Source: Odontesthes bonariensis (lineage: Eukaryota > Chordata > Actinopteri > Atheriniformes > Atherinopsidae). Taken from it: a stretch of 64,000 nucleotides of DNA. Within the stretch, counting starts at the first letter, position 1. The number at the start of each line of letters is the position of its first letter. Position numbers and translations under genes: made by a program. Location of the stretch: positions 10,262,284-10,326,283 of the forward strand of contig NC_134526.1 of the NCBI RefSeq assembly GCF_027942865.1, written 5' to 3'. This document shows positions 50,394-61,794 of this stretch, piece after piece. A model generated the notes under the pieces. That model had not been told where the DNA came from. It did no database searches and saw only the letters and a program-made list of their open reading frames with translations.

Positions 50394-53300
50394 CTTTTTC
50401 ATATGACCTTAACTCCTAGCTAGCAAACAGCTTTCCAACGGTGTAGAACCAACTAACATACAGCAACATATGAAACAGATGTGACATTATACATTAATAT
50501 AATATAGGTTACACTAAAAATTATTCACAGATATGTTTCCACATCCTAAAATATCATGGGTCGTCTTTCTGCTGTTCAAACTGTATATCCCGATGAGACG
50601 AGTATAGGAAAGGATACAGTAACACTATCAGCAATGTCACCGCCCGCCTCTTAAACACACACACGCATACAAAAGCACCACAGAGTGTTGTAAACTTGAT
50701 CTGAAAAAGCAGAGCGGAGAAGGCCTACACTGTATGTCAGTTTGTAGAATTACGCACAACTGTTTAGGCCTGAGGGAGTGGTACGTGTTAAAAATGCTGA
50801 TTCCTTTACACATAAACACATGTTAATGTCACTGTCAACAAATGTCCTCCTGTAGAGAGTAGAAAAGAAAATAGATTAAAAGAAAAATGTAAAAAAACAA
50901 GGGGAACAGTAGCAGAGGACGCTGGCTGATACACAAGTGACATAAACGGCAGGATTTTCAAAGGAAGAATGATGTTGTTGAGATTTCAAAATATGAAAGA
51001 ATTACTAACAAAGTGAAAGGATTGTTTTGGCTTTGGACTGAACTCATTTCTTTCTTGTCATGAACAAAATATGTGTGCGCTGAAACGAAAAAAGAAACAG
51101 AGCTGTACTGTTTGCGGAACCCAAATTTGACCAAATAGGCCAAGAGAAACATTACTCTGGCTCCATGATGTCGCTGGCTGCTGCTGACACAAATGAGCTG
51201 CGAGGGAAACACAGGCGGAGGAGAAAATATATTGATATTAAGGGAGCAGTTTGACATTTTGAGAAATGCAGCTCTGAGTTAGATGAAAAGATGTTAACAC
51301 TTATATCTGGATAGAACATGTGAACCCACTAGCTTCCTGTAGAAATGGCACATTACTTGTCTAATTGTTGGCCAACCACCGTCACTGAATAGATTTTTTT
51401 ATCACTACTAATATGCAAAGAAAGGTATGCGGTTTAGTCAAAAAATAGTGGATGCTGCCCAAAGTATTGCTCTTATTAACCAACAAGATGTCAAATGTGG
51501 GTTTTAGAAGTGTCTTTGATAGATTGATAGACTTTCTGCTCGTTTGTGAGGACATCTGGTTGTAAATTTCAGGTCCAGAGTCCCATTGGAGCTGAACGCA
51601 TGTAACAAAAACATTTAAACTGGTCGCAATGAGTGCACTGATTACGCTATAATCAATCTTCATTTAGGAAAAATAACGCTTCTTTGACTGAGAAGAGAAA
51701 GAGCAGAATAATGATGTAGACCCTTGTTTTGAAGACAAACTTTGCATTACACCAGTACCCACACCTCTACAATGTGTTGTAGACCGCCTACATATCCGTA
51801 CAAGGGAAGCTTCAGCATAGCTGATCGAAAAGGTAGGAAGAAAATAATCGGTTCATGGATTTTGCAGGAGAGACATCTTTAAAACCTAAATTTCTCTGAC
51901 CTTTGATGCCATTGCTCGTGTCTCTTGATATGTTATGTCTTTAAAAGATTGCCACCGGCAAACAAACTTTTTTACATACATGCAAAGACTCACATGCAGT
52001 TCAAATTAGAGGTGGCTCAACATTATAGCTGACATGCAAGTGTAAAAATGGAGAGTCTCCATAGGGATAATCTTTCCACCCACTCAGGACAGAGAGGGGA
52101 GACGGAAAGAGATCCCCATAGTGTGCAAAGTGCTGTGGCAAATCCTGAATGAGCCCTTAGTTTTAGATTAGAAGTCTAAGTGTGAATAAATGGGCTATGC
52201 TGATAGTGGGAGTGATAAGGGAGAGAAATTGAGAAGGGATGAGAACAAGTGCTGGCAGGACAGGCAGAGATGCCAACAGGATGAATCACAACGCCAACTT
52301 GGTGCTGCTGGTTGACTGCTTGTCCGTCGAGTGGCTTTCTCTTGCCTGTGAGAATATTTTAAGTACTTTATAACCATCCTTTTGTTGTGGTGCTAACATC
52401 CAATCTATGCCTGGAAAGATTTAGCAAAGTGGCCAAAACTTTCTGGCTGGATCACCATGTCTGGAGTAAATGGAGTCTGCTCAGAGTGGAAATCTATTAA
52501 AGAAAGGTGGCCTGGTGGTGAGGTTGGTGGCTGTGTTTTCGAGCTCTGGGTGGTCTGGGATGCTGGCGTGGACTAAGTAGTCTGTAACTGAGAAGTCTTA
52601 CGTCTCCCTGATACAGTTGACCACATAGCTTTCACTGTTCTTGCGCTGCAGCCAAACAAACCCTCATTCCAGACATACGGCAGTACTGTCTCACACTCTG
52701 ATGGACATAAGCTATCATATTGCGTAAACTAGATTAAGCCATGTAATTATATAAAGTCCACTTTGAAGCATATGAGACCTAAATCAAGTTCGCTGGAGTT
52801 GAAATATGAACACCTTCAAAGTAAACAAAAAAGTGCGATGAAAACAATATGTAATTGTCCCATGAGCATTCAGAATATTTATTGAAATTAGAAATTAAAA
52901 ATTGCTGTTATACAATAGCTTAACTATCTTATTTTCCTACTCACAAAAAGGATGTTTGGTTAAACTGCAACAGATTATTTAAATCTTCAATCAAGCTTAT
53001 CAGAGGCAAACAGCTTTCATCTGCTGAAAAAGAACTGCGCGACTTCCTTATTGCTGGTGCAATCATCCAGATTGGGGTAATACTTCAAAAGAACACAACT
53101 GGGCTTTTTCTATTGTTCCTTGAAGATGTTTCATCTCTTTTGTAAAAAGTTTTCTTCAGTTTTAACTGACTGGTGGAGGGTTTCAGGGTTTTAAGCTGCT
53201 GTTGAGACACTTTTAGACACTTTTAGTCACACGTGTGTCATTTGCCATGTTTCCTTTGCCGTTTAGATTTTCCTTAAGGAGACGTGAATAGAATAAGGTG

Positions 53301-54465
53301 AAAGGTAACAGTAATCTTTTAAAACCAAGAAAAGAAGACCAGTTGCCTTCTCTTCAAGCACTTGGGAACTTCCTTATTGCTTAAGTATAGATCTGCTGCA
53401 CAATGACACCAACCTTTGTATTCCTTACTGCCATCATATTGCAACAAGCAAACCACTCGGACATTACAAGCATTTTGTTTGTGTCCCAATGGCTTATGAA
53501 ACAGGATATTCGTCTTGAGAAGCCAAACTAAAAAAAAAAAAAAGGAAATGAGGAAATAAGCTCATTGCGAGTGATTGCCTCTTTTGAAAAAGAGCTTGAC
53601 TCACAAAAAAGAGCTATGCCATTTCCAACCCCAGAGAGAAAACATGCAGTGAGGCTGTTTAACCAAGTACCCATTGAATCGCTGGTCATTTGCTGCCTGC
53701 AGGTCTCTGATGACAGACCGGTTGCACCTCATGCAGCCTGAGCTGCAGCGAGGACGCTCAGTCATGAGATTGTTATTCTAAAAGCCCATCCTCACACCTC
53801 CTGGAAGAATCCCCCCGCTGTATACCCACAGTTTATATGTAACCTGCATTTGGTAACTAGTCGTCGCCACACCCTGTTGTTGCCTGGGGACCCTGCATGC
53901 TACCATCACTACAGGTTTAAATATAAAGCATCCCCAACTTTCCAGATGGACATTTTCAACTATGTGGCTATTCTCAGAGAGCACACGTAGAGTGACATGA
54001 GAGAAAAATACAAGACCGGCAGTTAAGGCAAGTTTCAGCTCAACAAAGAAGAGTACGGGGTGCTACACTGTAAAATGTTTCACCTTTCTTACTGAAATTC
54101 TAGCTTCACTGACACTGACATTGTAGGTGAAAGCCCATAGGGGTGTGGAATGACCACACGGGCAAACTAATTCCATGGGCGTTTGCCTTAACCTCTACAT
54201 GCCGTACCACAACCCCAACCTCAGCCTCAGCCTTACCGTAGATGTAATTCTAAACTTATCCACTCTAATACATTAACACGCACAGAGACAGTGGAAAGAG
54301 GTGAAACCTGACTGAGAGCCAGTGTTGATTTGCACTGCTGCCATTATCTAACCAGCCTATCTGTTGGTCAATTAAACTGGACACGGTGCAGCAGCCCCCT
54401 GGCAAAAAATAGACTGCAGGAGCCAAAAACACCCCCTGCAACATGGAAGCTGCAGCGCCTACAAC

Positions 54466-54750
54466 CAGGGGCGTAGCACCAAATTTGGGGCCCCAGGATC
54501 AACCACTACCATGCATATTTGAACCAACATCGACCCTATGTTAGGCTTTTGGGACACTTGTATAGGCTAATAGTTATTATGAAAATAAATACATTTAAGA
54601 CAAATATGGCTTCTATTTCACAATTATGTGGTAGCCAACAAAAAGAGAGATTATTTTTTAATTATTTGACTTCGGCTGCTATCAGGCCTGTAGCCAGGAT
54701 TTAGGAATAGGTGAGGTCCATGATGCGCACAAAATTTTTACAATATATAC

Positions 54751-54786
<36 letters not shown>

Positions 54787-56070
54787 TAAATTATATAGTT
54801 TTTAATATATAGCAGTGTTGCACATTGAGGCTAGTAGCAAAATAAACCATTATAATGTAACAAGAACCCATAGCTAAAAAGAACCTGATTATTTCCCAAT
54901 GCAAGCATACAAATGTTTGGTACAAGCAAAGGCCATTTGGCCAGGCATAGAGTAAGACTAACTAACCAATATAAAAAATTTAAATATAGATGGATAGATG
55001 CATATTGTAGGCTGTTGCTAAACAACCTATAAAGATTTATGGGCCATATTGAATTCATTACTAAATTAGATGTGAAAAATTGTCTCCAGCCTACATAAAT
55101 GTGCATTGCTATAACAAGGTGCTGTCTTCTTTATTCACAAACCATACATGACATCGATATAACAATCATATCATTCTAAAGAGCTCGAGCTGAGCTTTCC
55201 GTCAGTATATAGCAATCGCTGCTGCACTGCAGAGTGGCCGAGGAAATCGTTCGTCAAATTCGTCTAATTTTTCTATTACTGATTACTGGTATGCAGCTAC
55301 TATGTTGACGGTACTTTTCTCACCGACTACGGAGCGCACACACGTGTTATACACACCGTTGGAAAGGGCAGAAACAGACCTTTCAAATGGTACCACGCAG
55401 TCACACATTCACGAAAGTGATGTCAACACAAACGTCAATTGAAACGTGTATGCGAAAACCGAGATTAAAAAAAAAAAATTAATAAAAAATCCCTGAAAAT
55501 TACCGAGGTCCAGACCTCGCTTTCCTCATAGCTGGCTACGGCTATGGCTGGTATCACAGTGGTAGGCTATGCAACGGAATGTGAATGGGATAATCAGTTA
55601 CTGTAGGCTGTTTGACATTTGGGCTCACCTTTCTTGGGAAATAAATCAGTAAGCAGTTGCTTTCCTTCATTTTGTCTCTCTTGCCTTTCTTTTCTTTTCT
55701 GAAAGCCTGATTTTTTTTTGATGACATCTTTCATGTGCCGGCTGCTGTGTTTAATGCCTAATAATGAAGTGAGTGAAATTTATGGCGCATAGTGTACAAT
55801 CAAAAGTCCGCCGGAGGGCGGACTAAACCAATGCGCACTGATAATGGGGGTGTCTGATGTAGATTATAGCCTATTTGCAGGCTGGGATATACATTTCAAC
55901 AGATGTATTTCCAGAGAACATTGGATTTTTATAAATTACCCACATATATTGATATTATTTAAAAAATGATTTTTAAAAAATGAAAGAAGAAGAAAATTTC
56001 CCTTAGGGCCCCCCCTGTAGGCTGGACCCTGTGAATCAGTCTGACTTTTCCCCCCTGTTCGACGCCGCTG
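54466..56070. mobile_element. hAT-family DNA transposon (outer element)
   Basis: The exact 8-base duplication CCTACAAC lies at 54458-54465 and 56071-56078. The left end is CAGGGGCGTAGCAC. The right end, read inward on the other strand, is CAGCGGCGTCGAAC, so the ends share CAG-GGCGT-G-AC. An 8-base duplication with CAG-type ends is the hAT signature. The element is interrupted by a second one (54683-55546); without it about 740 bases remain. No transposase frame survives, so it is non-autonomous or internally deleted. It sits in the cavin1 intron. Confidence 0.75.
54683..55546. mobile_element. Second hAT-like element nested inside the first
   Basis: The left end is CAGGCCTGTAGCCAG. The right end, read inward on the other strand, is CATAGCCGTAGCCAG. 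The flanking 8-base sequences GCTGCTAT (54675-54682) and GCTGGTAT (55547-55554) agree at seven of eight positions, fitting an hAT duplication with one later change. Inside is a TA/CATATA microsatellite (about 54740-54786). Short sub-terminal pieces, GTGAGGTCCA on the left and GAGGTCCAGACCTCG on the right, are further signs of inverted symmetry. No transposase frame is left. Confidence 0.65.
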
Positions 56071-57596
56071 CCTACAACTGCATTGAAAACACAGCAGTGA
56101 CAAGTTTAGACAGTGTCACTGACCTTATGGGTGAGATTACACCAACAGTGAATAATTTACAATAATTTATACTCTGTCCGTGCTGAATTGCAGCAAAAAG
56201 TAAATCAGAAAAACAATCAAATGTCAAACTTTTCAAACAAGATTCCCATTTACAAACTCTTTTCCTGTTCTTGTACAGTATCTGTTACACAGACCTCTGC
56301 GGAGACACACTGATGAAAAGGCTTGCGGGAGTGTCACAAATGGCAGGAGGCACCTGCTTTACAGGGTAATTTATTGAGGTCTAGTGTCTATGATTGGATT
56401 TCTGCAAGATGCCAATAGTGTAACCTGCTCCCACATTGGACATCCAGGGAGGGTGATGTGAAATATTTGTGCCTGCCAATATGGATTCTGAAGCAAGCTC
56501 TATTCATGAGAATCTTACAACCCTCAGATCCACTTCTCCTAATGTTTTTAAAGAGAGAAGTAAAAGGTAACTGCTTTTGACTTGATTTTCTTGAGATGTT
56601 GTGGAGTGACACATTCTAAACCAAATGCCAAAAAAAAAACAGTAAAAAATTTAAGCAGGTTGCTTACACAAGGTTGTAAGACATGACGGAACGTCCCGCT
56701 AAAAAAAGAACTGCTCACTGAGGTTGTTGCGGTCCTTTGACAGTTCACGTGGGAATCATTTTGTTTCTTTCCTCTTTTTTTTGCCAGTTTTTGCTCCAAG
56801 TTATTTGTAATATCAGCTAATTTCTGTAAAGAAAAACTCTTGCAGTATTCATATCTGTGTAATCATTAACTCATCAACATGAAGCATGTCCCACTTCTGA
56901 GAAATCTTCACGATAAAAACTATATCTTCGTCGTAGCAACTGCCTGCCAAATATCTGTCCTCAGAGCACTGAGAAGTGGGGCGTTGGTTCTGTCTCAAGT
57001 AGCCCCACATGCCTGTGTTTATAGGCCTTATATTCTTATTCACACCCACAAGTCTTTATATAGTTTCATTGGGTAATCGTGAAGGCCTGTGGAGTGGGAG
57101 AGGTCACTACCTGTCTTCATTTTTTCCATGGAAGCTACTGGTTTTCCCTCCACCAGCATGAGGAGAAATCGACCGCTCAGCCAGCGTGAACAGAGACTGC
57201 ACAGAGGCTTCTACATAGTAGAACGCACTGTTGGATACTTCGTAAACATGACAGCCTTGTTTAAGTTTAAGGAAAGGGTGATTCAGATATTTAAGTCATG
57301 GAAACTACAGAGCTGCACCCTGCACAAACTATCGGCCCCCTTTTTCATTTTCACCAAAAGAGGTCAACTCATGCTGCAGTGTGAATGTGTGAGATGATGT
57401 CAAGAGTTGCTCTGAAAGACTTTCAGGTTCATTTCACACTTCATGCCAAACTTTCTTTAAGATGTGGGGAATGCAACACACCCCGTTCTCAGCTAACACC
57501 ATGTTATTATGATCACCACATTCTCACACACACTGCTACCGTAAGTCTGTTAGGACTTTTAAAGTGACAAAAGAACAGTCTCTCTCCACACTTCAC

Positions 57597-58097
57597 CTGG
57601 TAGATGAGGACTTTGAAGTTGCGCCTCTTGAGCAGCTCGTTCTCGTTGCTCTCCAGCTTCTTGATCTGGCCCGCCTGCCTCTCCAGGTTGCTACGTACCG
57701 ACTTGACGTTGACACTGACTTTGCGCACCTTGTCCAGCATTTTGTTGACAGTCTTGGCAGTGTCTACGTGGTTCTTGGACAACTTAGCCAGCTCCCCTTG
57801 GATGGTTGACACCGACTTGTCCATGGCCTCCTGCCGAGCCTCGAGTCCATTCTGGGTCTGCTGGATTTTGTCTACCACCCCGATTATCTTGTCAAGCAGA
57901 GACAGAACCATGACCCCATTCTTCTGAGCTTCACTCCTGCCTCCAGAGCCAGTGGACAGAACCAGGTCCACCTCTTCAGTGCTGTCATCGTCATCTACTG
58001 CCGGCTCTGTGGCAGCGCCCATCAAAGCTACCTCTTCATCATCATAAGGCTCTTCTGCATGGACTACATGCTCTTTTTTAACACTTGTATCCGCCAT
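57597..58097 (-). CDS. cavin1: Caveolae-associated protein 1 (cavin-1/PTRF), first coding exon
   Basis: Encodes residues 1-167. It opens MADTSVKKE, followed by an acidic N-terminus (DDDDSTEEVD). Then comes the conserved HR1 coiled coil, starting NGVMVLSLLDKII and running through KVRKVSVNVKSVR and LERQAGQIKKLE to RRRNFKV-type KRRNFKVLIYQ. This helix makes the cavin trimer core. The exon ends TACCAG|GTGAAG. The start is the ATG at 58097. The frame stays open for three codons upstream, but the codon there is TTG, not an ATG. Together with the second exon this gives 417 aa against 390 in human; the extra length is in the acidic regions and the 11-residue repeat. Confidence 0.95.
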
Positions 58098-58452
58098 ATC
58101 TGTCAACTCAAAATGAAACTGCTTGCACTCTAACTACAGAATACACAACTGAAAACCAATCTAATGAATCCACTTTACACAAAAATCAATACCAAATCCT
58201 TTTCTCTTCCTTTCTGACAACTTTCTGGACCACTTGTTTGCCTCTCACGAGTCTACTTTACACTTTGAATTTCTCTCCAACCCCGGTCTCTTACATTCAG
58301 CCCTCTCTGTCTCTCTCTGCCTCTGCTTTGGGATGCCAGCCAGCCAAGGGGAGTGAGGCCTCTCACAGCTGAAGCATGTGTGCCCTGACTCAAATGCCTC
58401 TGCTGCCTGTGAATCCACTCAGCCAAACTTTTTCCGTCTCTTACACCGGGCC

Positions 58453-58479
58453 TCCACCCACCACCCACCACCCACCACC
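58453..58479 (-). repeat. (CCACCCA)n tandem repeat, G-rich on the cavin1 sense strand
   Basis: Nearly four 7-base units. On the minus strand it reads as GGG runs separated by TGGT, about 360 bases upstream of the cavin1 ATG. Such spacing can fold into a G-quadruplex. Confidence 0.8.
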
Positions 58480-59850
58480 TCCCCTGCTGCCGGGACTCCA
58501 CCCCATTTCTGTCGCCAAGCACAGGGCAGAATGTCTCCAGGCCCAACCTCTTATGCTGAGATGAAACTCGTAACTGACATGAAAAGTTGAGGGCCACTTA
58601 TGAAAAGATAAAAAAAAAAAAAAAAAAGACATAAATTCAGATCATGCAAACTTGACAACGTTCACAGTCCCTGACAGTACAACTGTTCTCTGCAGGTCTC
58701 CCTTTCCTTATATTTTGTATTGGCTTGTGAAGATATTTATGCCGGCACAGTCATAATTCTGAAAAATGTAAAGTCGTGCTTCGGTTATTCAAAAACATAC
58801 AGAATTGTGCAAAATATTGAAAAATGTATTAACATTATTGCTGCCGTATTTCTTAAAAAACCCTTATAATCAGACTTTTTTTCAAAAGGAATTTTTAAGG
58901 AACTTAACAAATTAAGGAAGAAGTTGGATGAATGGAGACACATGAAGAATATATGAATATCAATTTGCCACACTGATTAAAAGCTTATGAAATGTATTTT
59001 TAAAGCTAGTTGGTAGTTTTGTTGTTAATATTGTTTCCGGTATGACTGTCTAAGATTCATCTTGAGTGTTCACCGGAAGTTAGAGAGCGTGGATTATCGT
59101 TGATTTGATAAATATGCTCCTGTAGTTACACCCTATGGCCACTAGAAGATAGAAATAATTCAGCTTGAGTTCAAACACTGCATCTATTTATCAACCGAAG
59201 CGGATTTGCTGTCTTTTAAATATATTTTTCTAATTTTACTTTGAATACTTAACGGTGTTATACTTGGCGCAATGTGTTTTATGATCCGTTATGAGTCCCC
59301 TACTTGCAGTTTGAACATTTTCAATAAGGAAACTGGGCTGCGTTCCACAAATCAGCTTGTTTTTTTAATTTAGAAGAGCCTGAATGTTGTTGTTTCTATT
59401 TATTGTCAAGCTAATAATGAAATTGTGCAAATGTGTAGTGATCAATTGTACCTTTGTTTTAATTTTTATTGGTGAATGTTTGCTGATACCTAGTGGTCGA
59501 AGGACAATAATTTATGAAGTTCACAATATATGGACATGACAGCAAAATACAACTTGCGGTGACAACCTTCAAAATATGGTAAACCAACTTCTGCAGCTGG
59601 AAACAAACTAAGAAAACCGTTTAAATGTTCGTGAAGTCATGAACTCATGAACTGACGTATTTCCAAACAGTATTGTGTAGGGCTTTGTGCAAATTCATAT
59701 TTATATATTCATATTATTTAATATTTATGAACTACATGACCAGGCTGAAACTGCTACTTTTGGGACACCGGTGATAACAAATTTCTTAAATATCTAACAA
59801 AATGGTCAACTGGCGAACTATGCCGAAAAAATCTTTAAAACACCAATTTT

Positions 59851-59866
59851 ACTGCCCTCTAGTGGT
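59851..59866 (-). promoter_or_regulatory. Strong CTCF-type motif between cavin1 and atp6v0a1
   Basis: On the minus strand AACCACTAGAGGGCAGT matches the CTCF core CCASYAGRGGGCAG without a core mismatch. A YY1-like AAGAATGGCGG follows on the plus strand at 59927-59937. Its place between two divergently oriented genes fits an insulator. Binding is not shown. Confidence 0.5.
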
Positions 59867-60299
59867 TACAAAGAGCAGTAGCATCAACAGGTACTACTTC
59901 CGACTAAAACATCCAAAATAAGGCTCAAGAATGGCGGTGGTGCGGTTACTTTATCACCACGAGCGGCCACACGATTTTAAAGCCCATTTGCTCTATATGC
60001 TTTTAATTAGTTAGTTTTATTGATATATGCTACATTTTCCCTTTGGCATTTAGAAGCACACTAATTACTGGTTATATAAATAATGTGAGAATATCTTGTC
60101 TGACCTCGGACGCGGTCAATCATAGTGGCACTTGTTATTTTTCTTTTCTTTTTTTTTTTAGTTTGCGCCCAGTTGCTTTTCTGCTGCTCTTTTTCTTGTC
60201 TGTGGATCAATAATAATACCTCGTAAAAACAACAACAACAAAAAAAAAACAACTAAACAAACGAACAAATAATTAAAATGTATAAATCAAAAGATGGTT

Positions 60300-60600
60300 C
60301 CCGTGCAACCGTGACGTTATTGTTCAGTTATCAAGGCGGACAACAGCGCACTAGTACTTCCGGTAATACATTTCAAAATAAGATCCGCAATCAAGCTACA
60401 GCGTAGTTAAGCAACGCGACAGGTCCAGACAGAGGCTCCAAGCCAATAGAGGTTTGTTGTCAGTGGTCATATGACTTGTGGAAGCATCAATAGATACGCG
60501 TTACCAGGACACTTCCGCTTTGATAGGTTGTTACTGAGTGTACTTAACTCCGACCACTCCACAAGTAGCCGAGAGAAAACTGAGGAAGCGAGCGCAGAAG
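60300..60600 (+). promoter_or_regulatory. atp6v0a1: atp6v0a1 promoter region
   Basis: Visible sites are a CRE-like TGACGTTA (60312-60319), ETS sites ACTTCCGG (60356-60363) and CACTTCCGC (about 60510-60518), CCAAT (60443-60447) and the palindrome GTCATATGAC (60466-60475). There is no TATA box. The palindrome is a CATATG variant of the CLEAR element through which TFEB is known to control V-ATPase genes. Confidence 0.5.
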
Positions 60601-60643
60601 AGGGGGGCAACAATCTGTACCTGAACTATAAGGACAAAAATAA
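60540..60643 (+). other. atp6v0a1: Probable atp6v0a1 5' non-coding first exon (start approximate)
   Basis: Sequence running from the promoter sites ends ...AAAAATAA followed by GTGAGC, a usable splice donor at 60644. A later alternative is GACAG|GTGAAT near 61106. No qualifying start codon precedes it. The coding exon most likely begins after TTTCTTTAG at 61749, leaving 46 bases of leader before the ATG. Confidence 0.4.
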
Positions 60644-61794
60644 GTGAGCCTGTAAGCCATTTCAATGTTTTTTTGCTCTATCGTTGATGTTATTTTTGTA
60701 ACGAAAGCTAGCTGAATATTGTTCAACAGGTGTGCTGAATTGGCGTTAGCCTCACTCAAAGTGCAAACGGAGCTAGTTAGCAGTGTTTGTGTAAAGTGGA
60801 GTAACTAGTTAAGTAGCATCCAGTGTCAAAATGTGTACACCAACCTCACCGAAGTTAGCCTATTTTTGTGTGCGTGTTATTATTCAATGGTAAATATGCG
60901 TGTTATTTGAGCGACAGCATTACCTAACGTTGATATTGATCTAACAACGTTAACTCTAGCTAATTAGCTAATTAATGGCTGTCTTTATCATTGCGTTAGC
61001 TTGTTGAATAGCTTCGATAAAACGACGTCCATGTAGCTGGAAAAGTGACAGGTGGGTTTGGTGTACTAAGTAGCTGTTGGCTCTCTGTCATGCTCGTGTG
61101 TGACAGGTGAATCCTCAGTAATCAGGGGACTCATTGAGCTGGTTACAGCAGCTGTTTGACGGGTTTATTCGGTTAACTAAAAGGTGCGGCTCTGTTACTT
61201 TCCTCATAGTGTTACTGGTGCACACAGCGTTGATGGAGCTGATGAAGCTTACAAGAGCTGCAGGTCACATGCTGCCTTGTAATCCTCAGATTAGCCCTGT
61301 GTGGTCGTTTCAGAGTGGGGAAATTGTGCTGTTTAGCTGCAAGGTATTCAGAAAACCACAACATTTTGAGCTACATTACTTCATAAAAACTACACTGTGT
61401 ATGCCTATGTTGTGTATATATATGAAAAAGAAAAGTCTACCTGCGGAAGTAATTTGGTTATTTCACACAGATATAGATCCGCTATCTTTCCTATAACCTT
61501 TTCACCACATTCATGTGGTGATCATGAGATCAGCATGAAGCTTAGCTGATTTTTTTTTTTTTTTTTTTGTCACATGCTAGTGTCTCACTTTGGTGTAAAA
61601 CTAACACATAACTGTAATAAGCCTCCATTATTAGTGACATGGGCACCTGGGGGGCATACACAGAGAAGTGATGAATGTCAAACCTCTCAGATCTTTACAT
61701 TGACTTTGAGCCTGACTAACAAATCACATCAATGTTCAGTTTCTTTAGGTTCTGGTTCACTTGAGGGTGTTGACGACTCGCATCCATCAGCAAG

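Larger units (their letters stand above)
42927..57596 (-). other. cavin1: cavin1 intron (14.7 kb)
   Basis: Bounded by GT at 57596-57595 and AG at 42928-42927 on the minus strand. No coding exon is recognised inside. The 165-codon plus-strand frame at 46950-47447 has no identifiable domain. The intron carries nested hAT elements, microsatellites, an A tract near 46012-46027 and a GC-richer patch near 45420-45660 that looks regulatory. Confidence 0.85.
58098..60280. other. cavin1 5' region and intergenic space to atp6v0a1
   Basis: On the minus strand 58098 upward must hold the cavin1 leader and promoter, but no TATA box or donor was convincing, so the leader may be continuous with the coding exon. 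A CCACCCA tandem repeat lies at 58453-58479 and an A tract at about 58610-58627. Inverted ETS-like sites (TTCCGG and CCGGAA) lie near 59035-59077. A CTCF/YY1-like pair lies at 59851-59937. Confidence 0.5.

Noticed and set aside
58098-58106. Cavin-1 start three codons upstream (reading MTDMADTS)
   Set aside because: The upstream codon is TTG, which is not a credible start in a vertebrate; the ATG at 58097 begins MADTSVKKE.
59030-59080. Inverted ETS-like sites TTCCGG and CCGGAA as a second promoter
   Set aside because: No CpG enrichment, splice donor or downstream frame accompanies them.
59931-60000. Short frame MAVVRLLYHHERPHDFK with a GGCGG-rich start
   Set aside because: Only about 25 codons before a stop, with no donor; better read as a YY1-like site.
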